A stretch of 64,000 bases of DNA from S36-B12 sp964550285 (GCA_964550285.1 CAZJYN010000003.1:9749-73748), one strand, 5' to 3'; positions 19,334 to 29,152 are shown, counted from the first letter of the stretch. Program-made: numbers and translations. Notes: generated by a model from the sequence alone, not told the origin.

Positions 19334-21433
19334 TTAGCCGAGGTGATTTCGGAAGAACTCGACCTCGGTCATCAGCAGGTTCTCGGCGATGACTTCCTGC
19401 GGTGTCATGTGCGTGACTCCGCTCAGTGGCAGCACGTTGTGCGGCTTGCCGGCGGCTAGGAGCGCACTAGATAGCTGCAAAGTGTGCGCGGCGAGGACGT
19501 TGTCGTCGGCGAGACCGTGGATCAGCAGCAGGGGGCGCGTCAAGGCATTGGCGCGTCGCAACAGCGAAGTGTGCTCGTAGGGGGTGTCGTCGTTCGTGGG
19601 ATTACCTAGGTAGCGCTCGGTGTAGGCGGTGTCGTAGAGCCGCCAGTCCGTGACGGGTGCACCAGCTACCGCTGCATGGAACACATCGGGTCGATCCAAG
19701 ACGGCCAGCGCGGCCAGGTATCCACCGAAGGACCACCCGCGAATGCCCACCCGAGTGGTATCCAACGCCGGCTCGATCTCAGCGAGCGCAGCCAATGCAT
19801 CGACCTGGTCCTCGAGTACCGGATCGGCGAGATCGGCGAAGACCGCGAACTCCCAATCCGGTCCACGGCCCGGGGTGCCGCGACCGTCGATGACGACGAC
19901 CGCGAAGCCTTGGTCCGCGAGCCACTGCTCGGTCAGGTACGCCTGCGCCGCGCGTACGACACGCTGCGCATGCGGGCCGCCGTACGGGCTACAGATCACC
20001 GGCCAGCGCTGGCCAGCTTCGTGCTGCCTGGGCAGGATGACGGCACTACGCAGGTCGCGCGTACCAACGGTGTGCAAGGTCGGGCGGGGACGGATCGAGG
20101 GTGTCTCGGCACGCGAGGCGACGGGCGTGTGCTTGCCGTCCACCACGATCGACGCCTGGGACCCCACGCGGTCCAGCGATGCGCTGACCTGCACCATCGC
20201 GGCAGCACCGACTGCCGCTGCGCACCACCGGGAATCTTCGGTAAGTAGGCGGGTTACTCCTGAGCTATCGATATGTGCGATGACCCTCGATGTTGGATCG
20301 TGGGCAGCTGCGAAGGTGATGCCGGTTTCCGCGACATCCAGCACGGTCTCGACGTTCATCTCGACTGGCGAAATCGGTTCACCGTCGCGAGTGATTCGGA
20401 ATGCACCGTCGAGAGCCTGGACTTCGATCAACGCACCGTCGGGAGCGAATGTCGGCGCACCTCCTACCACCGTGATCCATGGGTCTTGTTGCCGCATGGC
20501 GACGTCGTGCAGTTCGGTGCCGCGCAACTGCATGATCAGTTGCCGGCGTTGATCGCGACTCAACACGGAGACCGAGACCATTCCGTGTCGCGGAACATCG
20601 ACGGTCGCTAGGTAGCAGAACCGGTCTCGATCCCACGCAAGTTCCTCGATGGATCCGTCCAGTGTGATGCGATGCAAAGACACAGCTGCGTTGTTCGTGC
20701 CGGCCGCCGGGTAGCGATGCGGCGTGGGCTCGCGCGCGGGTTGCGCCGGATCGGCGATCCATCGCACCGCGACATCGCGCTCGTCCACTCGCTCGACGAT
20801 CAAGCCGGAGGAATCCGGTAGCCACCACATGCCCCGATGCCGCTCGAGTTCCTCGGCCGCGATGAAGTCGGCCAACCCCCACGTCACCGTCTCCGGTTCC
20901 TCGGGCGTCAGGCATCGTGTCGAGCGAGCCGCGACGTCCGTCACGAAGACTCGGGAGTCGGCCACGAAAGCCACCTGGGTCCCATCGGGGCTGATGCGTG
21001 GATCCACGGCGGCGACGCCTTCGCTAACCGGCACGACCGAACCGTCGTCCAGGTTCGCCCGGTAGGCGGTGCCGTCTACGGCGAAGGCGGCGTAAGTGCC
21101 CGAGTCGTCCAGCGAGTAGGCGGTGATGCCCTCGGTGACCTCCCGAAGGCGCTCGCGTCGAGCCAACTCCGCGGCGGGAATCTCGCCTTCCGCGGTGATC
21201 TGCTGCGCTCGCACTGCGAGTCTTTCGGTGAAGGCACCCGTGTCCTTGGATGTGTTTTCCGAAACCCACAGATCCCCAGCAGCGGTGCGACCGTCCGCGC
21301 TGCGGATGAACACCACCCGGGTGCGTTCGTTGCTGTCGGTGCGAATGCCGAACGAACGTGGCGCACCGAGTCGGAAACCCCGCGTGCGAGCGCGCTGACG
21401 CGGGAAGCTCTCGGGTTCGCCGTGGTGGGTCAC
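19334..21433 (-). CDS. S9 family peptidase (DPP IV-like)
   Basis: A 699-residue prolyl-oligopeptidase-family serine peptidase. The N-terminal two thirds form the beta-propeller (DPPIV_N) and the C-terminal ~250 residues the alpha/beta hydrolase. The nucleophile is in RGWSFGGYLAAL, the aspartate in HGLADDNV and the histidine in SGVTHMTPQE, 24 residues from the end. There is no signal peptide, so it probably trims peptides inside the cell. GTG 21433 is the chosen start (CACGAT six bases upstream); the frame to 21826 overlaps the divergent mshB and has shadow-like Arg/Pro-rich composition. Confidence 0.9.
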   Translation of the reverse strand: MTHHGEPESFPRQRARTRGFRLGAPRSFGIRTDSNERTRVVFIRSADGRTAAGDLWVSENTSKDTGAFTERLAVRAQQITAEGEIPAAELARRERLREVTEGITAYSLDDSGTYAAFAVDGTAYRANLDDGSVVPVSEGVAAVDPRISPDGTQVAFVADSRVFVTDVAARSTRCLTPEEPETVTWGLADFIAAEELERHRGMWWLPDSSGLIVERVDERDVAVRWIADPAQPAREPTPHRYPAAGTNNAAVSLHRITLDGSIEELAWDRDRFCYLATVDVPRHGMVSVSVLSRDQRRQLIMQLRGTELHDVAMRQQDPWITVVGGAPTFAPDGALIEVQALDGAFRITRDGEPISPVEMNVETVLDVAETGITFAAAHDPTSRVIAHIDSSGVTRLLTEDSRWCAAAVGAAAMVQVSASLDRVGSQASIVVDGKHTPVASRAETPSIRPRPTLHTVGTRDLRSAVILPRQHEAGQRWPVICSPYGGPHAQRVVRAAQAYLTEQWLADQGFAVVVIDGRGTPGRGPDWEFAVFADLADPVLEDQVDALAALAEIEPALDTTRVGIRGWSFGGYLAALAVLDRPDVFHAAVAGAPVTDWRLYDTAYTERYLGNPTNDDTPYEHTSLLRRANALTRPLLLIHGLADDNVLAAHTLQLSSALLAAGKPHNVLPLSGVTHMTPQEVIAENLLMTEVEFFRNHLG

Positions 21434-21468
21434 GGGGCTATCGTGCCCGACGGGAGTAGCCTCGACGC

Positions 21469-22353
21469 ATGACCTCCGATCGTCGTCTTCTCTTGGTGCA
21501 TGCGCACCCGGACGACGAAACCATCGGGACCGGAGTGACCATGGCCAAGTACGCCGCGGAGGGCGCCCAGGTAACGCTCGTGACGTGCACACTCGGCGAG
21601 GAAGGCGAGGTGCTGGTTCCCGAACTCGCGCACCTCGCCGCCGACCAGCAAGACGGCCTCGGTCAGCACCGCATCGGGGAACTCGCCGAGGCGATGAGCA
21701 TCCTCGGGGTCGAGGACCACCGATTCCTCGGTGGCCCGGGCCGGTTCCGTGACTCCGGGATGATGGGCGTGGACAGCAACCAGCGCCCCGACTGCCTGTG
21801 GCGAGCCGATCTCCTCGAGGCGGCAAGCGAACTCGTCGCCGTCATCCGCCAGACGCGTCCGCAGGTGGCCGTCACCTACGACGACTTCGGCGGCTACGGC
21901 CATCCCGATCACATCCAGGCGCACCGCATCACCCACTACGCCGTCTCGTTGGCCGAGTCCGCATCCTTCCGACCCGAACTCGGTCCCGCATGGTCCGTGC
22001 AGAAGGTGTACTGGACGGCCTTCCCCCGCAGCGTCATCCGCGAAGGGATCCAGGCGCTGCAAGCTGCCGGATCGGATTCGGAATTCGCGGCCATGGATCC
22101 CGACGACCTCCCGTTCGCGTGCGAGGACTCGCTGATCACCACGCAGATCGACGGGGCGCCATTCACCGAAGCGAAAATGGCCGCGTTGGCCGCCCACCGC
22201 ACGCAGGTAACCGTGGACGGTGGCTTCTTCGCGCTGTCGAACAACCTCGGCAGCCAGGTCTGGGGAACCGAGCACTACCGACTGGCCCGCGGCACTGCTC
22301 GCCCCGAGGTCGAAAGCGGCAAGGAAAGCGATCTGTTCGCTGGGATCTGCTAG
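21469..22353 (+). CDS. mshB: Mycothiol deacetylase MshB
   Basis: A 294-residue LmbE/PIG-L family zinc deacetylase. The metal and catalytic motif HAHPDDE gives His13, Asp16 and catalytic Asp15, and the third ligand is the His148 of GYGHPDH. MshB removes acetate from GlcNAc-inositol in mycothiol synthesis; the related Mca cleaves mycothiol conjugates. Length, N terminus and position (next to DUF6113, near typA and fdxA) favour MshB. ATG 21469 follows TAGCCT (21457-21462) by six bases, so the message is leaderless. The stop overlaps the next start. Confidence 0.9.
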   Translation: MTSDRRLLLVHAHPDDETIGTGVTMAKYAAEGAQVTLVTCTLGEEGEVLVPELAHLAADQQDGLGQHRIGELAEAMSILGVEDHRFLGGPGRFRDSGMMGVDSNQRPDCLWRADLLEAASELVAVIRQTRPQVAVTYDDFGGYGHPDHIQAHRITHYAVSLAESASFRPELGPAWSVQKVYWTAFPRSVIREGIQALQAAGSDSEFAAMDPDDLPFACEDSLITTQIDGAPFTEAKMAALAAHRTQVTVDGGFFALSNNLGSQVWGTEHYRLARGTARPEVESGKESDLFAGIC

Positions 22354-22766
22354 TGACCCGCGCCCGTCGGGTGGGTGCGTTGCTGCTCGCCCTGGCCATC
22401 GGTGTGATCGTCGGACTCAGCGGCGCCTTCGTGCAAGCGCACCGATTCGTCTGGCAAGCCGATGGGCGCTATCTGACGGTCCCGTGGGGCGCGGTGGTCG
22501 TCGTCGTCGTCCTTTTGCTGTTGATCCGCACCGCCGGGAATCTGACCGGTCGGCGATCGGCGGCTTGGTTGCTCCTGGCCGGTTGGCTGGCGAGCACGTT
22601 GTTCCTGGCTACCGAGTCGTCCTCGGGGGACCTAGCCGTGAGCAGCGGCGTGCGGCAGTGGGGATACCTGTTCGTGGGGGTGGTGTTCGGATCGGCGCTG
22701 GCGACGTTCCCGCCGCGCAAAGTGTCGACCCAGCGCCGAAACCAGGCAGCGCCTACGAGCGTCTAA
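22353..22766 (+). CDS. DUF6113-type membrane protein
   Basis: A 137-residue protein with four hydrophobic segments (about 8-25, 40-60, 70-86, 98-115) and a basic tail. It shares its first base with the last base of the mshB stop codon, so it is translationally coupled to mshB. A small membrane protein directly after mshB is a recurrent actinobacterial arrangement. No function is known; a link with mycothiol is inferred from position only. Confidence 0.75.
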   Translation: MTRARRVGALLLALAIGVIVGLSGAFVQAHRFVWQADGRYLTVPWGAVVVVVVLLLLIRTAGNLTGRRSAAWLLLAGWLASTLFLATESSSGDLAVSSGVRQWGYLFVGVVFGSALATFPPRKVSTQRRNQAAPTSV

Positions 22767-22867
22767 ATCGTTATGCAACCCGTGCGGATCGGTGATTTCC
22801 ACTTCCCGCGTCGGGGTGCTTACCATGGGGTGAAGAGCCTGGACAGCGGGTCCACTCGTGATGACAG

Positions 22868-24796
22868 ATGGGGGTAGGCGGGTCAGTGACGGAAAGCCAC
22901 CGACGCCCGTGGCGCCCTACTCGCCCCCAGATCATCGCCGGGTCCATCGCGGGGGGCGTCCTGGCGCTGCTGGGCCTGTTGTTCTTAGTTACCGCCCTCG
23001 CTGGGCCGATCGTGCCTCCGGGAACCACCGTCGCCGGGGTGGCTATCGGTGGTATGGACCAGCGGACCGCGGTCGAGACTTTGCGAGAGCAGTTGGCTCG
23101 TCCGGCGGCCGAACCGCTGGAATTCGATAATGCCGGCGAAGTGCTCGTCGTCAAGCCCCGGCAGGCCGGTGTGTGGGTCAATGCCGTGGATACCGTCGAA
23201 CCGCTGGTGCGGCGTTCGTGGAATCCGCTCGAGCGATTGTTCGGGATCGGCGGCGGTGAAGAGGTCGAACCGGTAATCGTTGTCGAGGAAGACAAGCTCG
23301 ATCGACAGATGGGGGCCTTCGAGCGACTGGTGACGACCCTCCCGCAGGATCCGGCGTTGAGCGTGCGAGGCACGAGGGTCGAGTTCACCCCCGGTCGTCA
23401 GGGGCGCACTATCGATGAGGCGGCTGCGCGTGCGCAGATCGTCGATTCGGTTATCGAGCCACGCGAGGTTCGCGAGTTGCCGGTGGTCGTCGAGGAACCG
23501 ATCGTCACCGTCGCCAACGCCACAGCGGCCAACGAGTTCGCGCAAGCCGCAGTATCCGGTCCGGTTACCGTGGTGGTCGGCGATGTGGTCGCCGAGATTC
23601 CCGCTGTCGTTATCGGCCGATCGTTGTCCTTCACCATGCAAGATGGGGACTACGTGCCTCGCTTGTCCGGTGAGGGTCTGTATGAGTCCATCGCGGAGGA
23701 ACTCGAAGTAGCCAAGGAGCCGCGGGATGCCCGGTTCAAGGTCCGCAAGAACGGCAAGTTGCGCATCGTCCCCAGCCGAGCGGCGACCGGAGTCGAGAGC
23801 GAGGAGCTAGCTGATCGGGTGCTCACCGTCCTTGGTCGCGACGGCTCCGAAGGCCAAGAGCGCGAAGTGATCGTGCCCGAAGGCCAGCGCCAACCGGCCT
23901 TCACCACGGCAGACGCCGAAGCCCTAGACATCAAGGACAAGCTCAGTTCGTTCACCCAGCAGTTCAACTACGCGCCGTACCGGGTCACCAATATCGGTCA
24001 GGCCGCCGAATATGTGAACGGGACCGTTCTGATGCCCGGCGATACCTTCTCGATGAACGACACCATCAACGAACGCACCGTCGAGAACGGGTACACCGAG
24101 GGGACGATCATCGGTCCCGGCGGGGTATTCGAGGAGGCACTCGGTGGTGGCGTCTCCGCGGCTACCACCGCGGTGTGGACGGCCGCGTTCTTCGCGGGAA
24201 TGGAGCGGGTGGATACCCGTGCGCACTCGGTCTACATCTCGCGCTACCAGCCTGGCTTGGAAGCCACCGTCGCGTGGGGGATCTTCGATATGAAGTTCCG
24301 TAACGACAGCCCCTATCCGGTCGTCATCACCACTGAGATGACCAACTCCTCGATGACGGTCGAGTTCTGGGGGACGAAGGTCTACGACGAGATCGAGGCC
24401 GAGTTCGGGCCGCGGACGAACAAGCGCAAGCCGGACACCATCTGGCGTAAGAAGCGGGACGGGTGCTCGCCGCAGACGGGAATCCCCGGCTTCTCGATCA
24501 ACGTCGATCGGGTCTTCTACCAAGACGACGACGAGGTCAAGCGCGAGACCATCCGCACCTTCTACCGGGCGGCACCGGAGGTCAAGTGCGGCAAGAAGCC
24601 GAAGAAGGACAAGGACAAGGACGAGGAAGCGGGCGAGAACGCCGGAGCGGGCGATGCACAGTCGGGTGATCCTGGAGCACCGGCCGGTGACCAATCGGGA
24701 GCCGGTCAATCCGGAGCCGGCCAGCAGGACCAGACGCCGGCCGCGCAGCCCGATTCGCTCGAGACGATTCCCGCCGAAGAGGTTGCCGTCGGCTAG
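22868..24796 (+). CDS. VanW family protein with peptidoglycan-binding domains
   Basis: A 642-residue protein with one N-terminal transmembrane helix (about 22-48), then two peptidoglycan-binding (PG_binding_4-like) repeats including VEFTPGRQGRTIDEAAA, and the VanW domain near 375-520 with NYAPYRVTNIGQAAEYVNGT, GDTFSMNDTINERT and GGGVSAATTAVW. The C-terminal ~75 residues are low-complexity Lys/Asp then Gly/Ala/Gln, probably disordered. It is likely anchored in the membrane and facing the wall; the enzymatic role of VanW domains is unsettled. ATG 22868 and GTG 22886 are both possible starts. It overlaps cysS tail to tail by four bases. Confidence 0.88.
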   Translation: MGVGGSVTESHRRPWRPTRPQIIAGSIAGGVLALLGLLFLVTALAGPIVPPGTTVAGVAIGGMDQRTAVETLREQLARPAAEPLEFDNAGEVLVVKPRQAGVWVNAVDTVEPLVRRSWNPLERLFGIGGGEEVEPVIVVEEDKLDRQMGAFERLVTTLPQDPALSVRGTRVEFTPGRQGRTIDEAAARAQIVDSVIEPREVRELPVVVEEPIVTVANATAANEFAQAAVSGPVTVVVGDVVAEIPAVVIGRSLSFTMQDGDYVPRLSGEGLYESIAEELEVAKEPRDARFKVRKNGKLRIVPSRAATGVESEELADRVLTVLGRDGSEGQEREVIVPEGQRQPAFTTADAEALDIKDKLSSFTQQFNYAPYRVTNIGQAAEYVNGTVLMPGDTFSMNDTINERTVENGYTEGTIIGPGGVFEEALGGGVSAATTAVWTAAFFAGMERVDTRAHSVYISRYQPGLEATVAWGIFDMKFRNDSPYPVVITTEMTNSSMTVEFWGTKVYDEIEAEFGPRTNKRKPDTIWRKKRDGCSPQTGIPGFSINVDRVFYQDDDEVKRETIRTFYRAAPEVKCGKKPKKDKDKDEEAGENAGAGDAQSGDPGAPAGDQSGAGQSGAGQQDQTPAAQPDSLETIPAEEVAVG

Positions 24797-26208
24797 TTGA
24801 GCACTTGGCCCTCGGGGGTGTCGGTCACCGTGTAGCCGAGGCTGGAGAGTTCATCTCGGATGCGGTCGCTGGTCGCGAAGTCTTTAGCCGCCCGGGCCGC
24901 GGCCCGCTCGTCGAGCAGGGATTGCAGGTCAGCGGATATTTCGGTGGGCGCTGGCACCTGGCCGACGGTGCGGGCCAAGTCGAGTCCGAGGAAGCGATCC
25001 GCCCAGGCGAAGAACTCGAACTTTGATCCGTCGGGAACCTGTGGATCCTTCTCCAGGGTGCGTAGCAAGGTGAGCGCGCGAGGGGTGTCCAGATCTGCAT
25101 CGAGCGCGGCCAGGAATTGCTCGCGGTAGTCCTCGGGTAGGGCAGCCGATGGCAACGTCGCCCACTGGGCGACCTTGCCGCGCCAGCGATCGAGGGTCTT
25201 GTGCGCACCTTCGATCACCTGCCAGGTGAGGTTCATCTGCTGGCGGTAGCGATGCTGCAAGAAAGCCAGACGCAACGCCAGCGGGTCCAGTCCGCGCTCG
25301 GTGACGTCGCCAACGAGGACCACGTTCCCGGCGGACTTGCTCATCTTGCGACCGTCGAACAACAAGTGTTCTGCGTGAACCCAATGCTTGACCACCTCGG
25401 TGCCCGTCGCGCTGTTGCTTTGCGCCCGTTCGTCCTCGTGGTGCGGGAACCGTAGGTCGATACCGCCGGTATGGATGTCGATGGAGGACCCGAGCAGTTC
25501 CAAGGACATCGCGCTGCATTCGGTGTGCCAGCCCGGAAAGCCCACGCCCCAAGGGGTGTCCCACACCAGTTGTGTGCGGGTCTTGGGTGCCCGCTTCCAC
25601 AGCGCCCAGTCCGCGTGGAACCGCTTCGCCGGATCTGCGCCAGCATCGAACTTATGCCCGGGTCGAAGGTCCTCCAGCCGGTTACCGCTGATGGCTCCGT
25701 ATCCCGGGAAGGAGCGGGCATCGAAGAACACCGATCCGTCGTTTCCTACGTAGGCGTTGCCCCGCGCGAGCAGTGACTCGATCAACTCGAGCATCTGCGG
25801 GATCGACTCGCTGGCCCGCGGGTAGTGGTCCGCCGGGTGCACGTTGAGTGCGGCTAGATCCTCGTGGAAGGCCGCCTCGTACTTCCGCGCGATGGCCAAG
25901 GCGCCGCTGCCTTCGCTCGCTGCTTGGCGCAGCACCCGATCCTCGCCGTCGCCTTGCCCCTCGTCCACGCCACCGAGTCCGGTGTCGTCGGCCATGTGGC
26001 CGACGTCGGTGATGTTTTGCACGACCGTCGTTTCCCAGCCGTGCAGCGCAGCCAACCGGCTGATCAGATCGGTGAGCAAGAAGGTGCGCATGTTGCCTAC
26101 GTGGGCGTCGCGATAGACGGTGGGTCCGCAGGCGTAGATGGTCAGTCGTCGCGGGGTGTGGGGCACGATGGCCTGCAACTCACGGGCTCGGGTGTCATAC
26201 AGGCGCAC
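24793..26208 (-). CDS. cysS: Cysteinyl-tRNA synthetase
   Basis: A 471-residue class I synthetase. It shows the HIGH-equivalent HVGN at 36-39, KMSKS at 288-292, and zinc ligands Cys27, Cys231 and the His256-His257-Glu258 region. The C-terminal helical domain (ARAAKDFATSDRIRDELSSLGYTV) is present, which separates it from the shorter ligase MshC. An acidic Gly-rich insert (residues 75-90) replaces the usual segment after the NITDV motif and marks a less common CysRS subgroup. GTG 26208 has TAGGCT six bases upstream (26215-26220). Confidence 0.9.
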   Translation of the reverse strand: MRLYDTRARELQAIVPHTPRRLTIYACGPTVYRDAHVGNMRTFLLTDLISRLAALHGWETTVVQNITDVGHMADDTGLGGVDEGQGDGEDRVLRQAASEGSGALAIARKYEAAFHEDLAALNVHPADHYPRASESIPQMLELIESLLARGNAYVGNDGSVFFDARSFPGYGAISGNRLEDLRPGHKFDAGADPAKRFHADWALWKRAPKTRTQLVWDTPWGVGFPGWHTECSAMSLELLGSSIDIHTGGIDLRFPHHEDERAQSNSATGTEVVKHWVHAEHLLFDGRKMSKSAGNVVLVGDVTERGLDPLALRLAFLQHRYRQQMNLTWQVIEGAHKTLDRWRGKVAQWATLPSAALPEDYREQFLAALDADLDTPRALTLLRTLEKDPQVPDGSKFEFFAWADRFLGLDLARTVGQVPAPTEISADLQSLLDERAAARAAKDFATSDRIRDELSSLGYTVTDTPEGQVLN

Positions 26209-26313
26209 GTCGTAAGCCTAGGTCGCTGGTGAATGGTGACGAGTCCGCATAGGGGGACACCCGCTGCCGTGGTCGGTCGACGAGCGGGGTCTTGTGTAGC
26301 GTTGGGGCCTAGC

Positions 26314-26330
26314 GCGTGGGAGGCCCACGC
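26314..26330 (+). other. 7-bp hairpin upstream of fdxA
   Basis: GCGTGGG and CCCACGC pair around a 3-nt AGG loop. It lies downstream of a TAGCGT -10-like box near 26297, so it would form in the 5' leader of the ferredoxin mRNA, about 28 nt before the GTG start. A stability or regulatory role is possible. Confidence 0.4.
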
Positions 26331-26357
26331 ATCGAGAGCAGATAGCGGAGGCTCGAG

Positions 26358-26681
26358 GTGACCTACGTCATCGCTTTTCCTTGTGTCGACCTCAAGGACA
26401 GGTCCTGTATCGAGGAGTGCCCGGTCGATTGCATCTACGAGGGCGATCGGATGCTCTACATCCAGCCCGACGAATGCGTCGACTGCGGAGCTTGCGAGCC
26501 GGTCTGCCCGGTCGAAGCGATCTTCTACGAGGACGACGTACCCGACGAGTGGTCGGACTACACCGCGGCCAACGCCGAGTTCTTCGCGGACCTCGGATCC
26601 CCCGGTGGTGCCAGCAAGCTCGGCGCGCAGACTTTCGATGCGCCCTTGCTTGCCAACGTTCCGCCCAAAGAAGACGCCTAG
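26358..26681 (+). CDS. fdxA: 7Fe ferredoxin FdxA/FdxC type
   Basis: A 107-residue seven-iron ferredoxin. Cysteines at 9, 17 and 50 should bind the [3Fe-4S] cluster, and those at 21, 40, 43 and 46 the [4Fe-4S] cluster; Cys25 is extra, as in Azotobacter ferredoxin I. It carries electrons to partners such as cytochromes P450 or reductases. GTG 26358 follows GGAGG by six bases. dapC starts 16 bp downstream on the same strand, an order also found in M. tuberculosis (Rv1177-Rv1178). Confidence 0.95.
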   Translation: MTYVIAFPCVDLKDRSCIEECPVDCIYEGDRMLYIQPDECVDCGACEPVCPVEAIFYEDDVPDEWSDYTAANAEFFADLGSPGGASKLGAQTFDAPLLANVPPKEDA

Positions 26682-26696
26682 TTCGGCGGTGACCGG

Positions 26697-27773
26697 ATGA
26701 TCCGGTTGCCGGAGTTCCCCTGGGACAGCCTCGCCGAGGTCAAGAAGCAGGCGGCAACCCACGCCGATGGGATCGTGGACCTGTCCGTGGGTACCCCCGT
26801 GGATGCCACACCCGATGTCGTCCAGGGCGCGCTAGCTGCGCACGCGAACGCTCCCGGTTACCCGACCACGGCTGGCTTGCCGGATCTATCGCGCTCGATC
26901 CGCGACTGGCTATCGCGCCGCACCGATGTCGATGCGAGCGTCGGCGTACTACCGACCATCGGATCCAAGGAAATGGTCGCGTGGCTACCGAGTGGACTGG
27001 GGTTAGGCGCGCAGGACACCGTGGTCATCCCGGCGATCGGCTACCCGACCTACGAGATCGGCGCCATCGTGGCTGGCGCGAAAGTCGTGGCGACCGATGA
27101 GATCGAGTCGGTAGCGAGCCCGTCGCTGGTGTGGCTGAACACACCGAGCAATCCGACCGGCGCGGTGCTGGATGTGGACCGGATGGCAGCCATCGTGCAG
27201 TGGGCCCAGGGTCGTGGCGTTCCGGTCGTGAGCGATGAGTGCTACTTCGAGTTGGGGTGGGAAGCCCAGCCGGTGTCGATCCTCGATCCCCGGGTGAACG
27301 GCGGGAACCTGCACGGTTTGCTGGCCGTGCACTCGCTGTCGAAGCGGTCCTCGATGGCCGGGTACCGATTCGGTTTCGTTGCTGGGGATCCGGACCTGAC
27401 CGAAGGGTTGCTCGCGGTTCGCAAGCACCTGGGAATGATGGTGCCCACGCCTGTACAGCACGCCGCGATCGCCGCCTACGACGACGATTCCGAGGTTGCA
27501 CTGCAACGCGAGCGTTACCTTGGCCGCCGGGACGTGCTCGCGGCGGCGTTGCGCGCGTCCGGTTTTCGCATCGACCACAGTGAAGCCGGCCTATATCTGT
27601 GGGTGACGCACGATGGCGATCTCGGCGATGCGTGGGACAGCACTCGTTGGTTCGCCGAACACGGAATCTTGGTGGCGCCCGGGACGTTCTACGGAGATGA
27701 CGCGCACGTGCGAATCGCGTTAACGGCAACGAACGAGCGGGTGGCTGCCGCTGCTGCGCGTTTGACCCCGTGA
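26697..27773 (+). CDS. dapC: N-succinyldiaminopimelate aminotransferase
   Basis: A 358-residue fold-type I PLP aminotransferase. The Schiff-base lysine is Lys216 in HSLSKRSSMAGYRFGF, preceded by LNTPSNPTGAV and VVSDECYFELGW, and Arg in the C-terminal VRIALT. The DapC subgroup is inferred from the adjacent fdxA and the nearby dapD and dapE genes, which complete the succinylase branch of diaminopimelate/lysine synthesis. Spacing to fdxA suggests co-transcription. Confidence 0.88.
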   Translation: MIRLPEFPWDSLAEVKKQAATHADGIVDLSVGTPVDATPDVVQGALAAHANAPGYPTTAGLPDLSRSIRDWLSRRTDVDASVGVLPTIGSKEMVAWLPSGLGLGAQDTVVIPAIGYPTYEIGAIVAGAKVVATDEIESVASPSLVWLNTPSNPTGAVLDVDRMAAIVQWAQGRGVPVVSDECYFELGWEAQPVSILDPRVNGGNLHGLLAVHSLSKRSSMAGYRFGFVAGDPDLTEGLLAVRKHLGMMVPTPVQHAAIAAYDDDSEVALQRERYLGRRDVLAAALRASGFRIDHSEAGLYLWVTHDGDLGDAWDSTRWFAEHGILVAPGTFYGDDAHVRIALTATNERVAAAAARLTP

Positions 27774-27851
27774 GTCTTATCACAGCAATCAGTTCGCATC
27801 CCCGATCCATCGACTCGTTACCGCTGGGTAGTCTGCGCGTGGGAGGTGCGC

Positions 27852-29135
27852 GTGTCCGACTATTCGCTCGATCATCCAGGTGGGCAATTGCCCCTATCGA
27901 CCGTTCCGGCTACCGAAGGTGAGTCGGGTCTGGACATCTCCTCGCTGTTGAAGGAGACCGGTCACGTCACCTTGGATCATGGCTTCGTCAATACCGCATC
28001 GTGCTCCTCGGCGATCACCTACATCGATGGCGATGCCGGCATCCTGCGCTACCGCGGGTACCCGATCGAGCAACTCGCGGAACACTCGAACTTCCTAGAG
28101 ACGTCGTACCTGCTCATCTACGGCGAATTGCCGACCGCTAGCGAGCTCGAGGAGTTCACCGCAGCGATCACCAAGCACACGATGCTGCACGAGGATCTGC
28201 GCCGTTTCTTCGATGGCTTCCCACGCGATGCGCACCCGATGGCGGTGCTGTCGTCGGCGGTCTCAGCGCTGTCGACCTTCTACCAGGACTCCCTGGATCC
28301 GTTCGATCAGCAGCAAGTACACATCTCCACGATCCGGTTGATGGCGAAGTTGCCGACGATTGCGGCGTACGCCTACAAGAAGTCGGTCGGCCAGCCGTTC
28401 TTGTACCCGGATAACTCCTACAGCTTCGAGGACAACTTCCTTCGCATGACCTTCGGTGTCCCAGCCGAGTCCTACGAGGCGAACCCGGTCGTCTCGCGGG
28501 CCCTGGATCAATTGCTGATCTTGCATGCTGATCACGAGCAGAACTGTTCGACTTCCACAGTCCGCCTCGTCGGCTCCTCGCATGCGAACCTGTTCGCTTC
28601 GGTGTCTGCCGGCGTCAACGCACTGTTCGGTCCGTTGCACGGTGGTGCGAACCAGGCCGTGCTGGAGATGCTGGAGAACATCCACGCCTCCGGTGGTGGC
28701 GTGAATCGCTTCATTCGCTCGGTCAAGGAGCGTGAGGCCGGAGTCAAGCTCATGGGCTTCGGCCACCGCGTGTACAAGAACTACGATCCCCGCGCCGCGG
28801 TCGTGAAGAAGACCGCCTATGAGGTCTTCGAGCAGATGAGCGTCGATGATCCGCTACTGGACATCGCCTTGCGGCTAGAGGAAGTGGCGCTGGCCGATGA
28901 GTTCTTCATCGAGCGCCGGCTGTACCCGAACGTGGACTTCTACACCGGTTTGATCTACAAGGCGATGGGCTTTCCGACCCGGATGTTCACCGTGCTGTTC
29001 GCACTCGGCCGGTTGCCGGGCTGGATCGCACAGTGGCGGGAGATGATCGAGGACCCGACCACCAAGATCGGTCGCCCCCGACAGGTCTACACCGGTGCAG
29101 TCCTGCGCGACTACCCCCCCATCCCCACCCGCTAA
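27852..29135 (+). CDS. gltA: Citrate synthase
   Basis: A type II hexameric-class citrate synthase, 427 residues, condensing acetyl-CoA and oxaloacetate. Catalytic histidines lie in GPLHGGANQA and GFGHRVYKNYDPR, and the catalytic Asp is in NVDFYTGLIY. The N-terminal beta domain (TASCSSAITYIDGDAGILRYRGYPIEQLA) fits the family. GTG 27852 is chosen over GTG 27846 because GGGAGG at 27841-27846 then has a normal spacing. A TAGTCT -10 box at 27829-27834 implies a very short leader. Confidence 0.95.
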   Translation: MSDYSLDHPGGQLPLSTVPATEGESGLDISSLLKETGHVTLDHGFVNTASCSSAITYIDGDAGILRYRGYPIEQLAEHSNFLETSYLLIYGELPTASELEEFTAAITKHTMLHEDLRRFFDGFPRDAHPMAVLSSAVSALSTFYQDSLDPFDQQQVHISTIRLMAKLPTIAAYAYKKSVGQPFLYPDNSYSFEDNFLRMTFGVPAESYEANPVVSRALDQLLILHADHEQNCSTSTVRLVGSSHANLFASVSAGVNALFGPLHGGANQAVLEMLENIHASGGGVNRFIRSVKEREAGVKLMGFGHRVYKNYDPRAAVVKKTAYEVFEQMSVDDPLLDIALRLEEVALADEFFIERRLYPNVDFYTGLIYKAMGFPTRMFTVLFALGRLPGWIAQWREMIEDPTTKIGRPRQVYTGAVLRDYPPIPTR

Positions 29136-29152
29136 CCCCACCCCCCCCCTAC

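Noticed and set aside
24793..26208. MshC mycothiol ligase instead of CysRS
   Set aside because: It carries the C-terminal tRNA-binding helical domain and the CysRS-type ACGPTVY and KMSKS motifs, and is longer than MshC.
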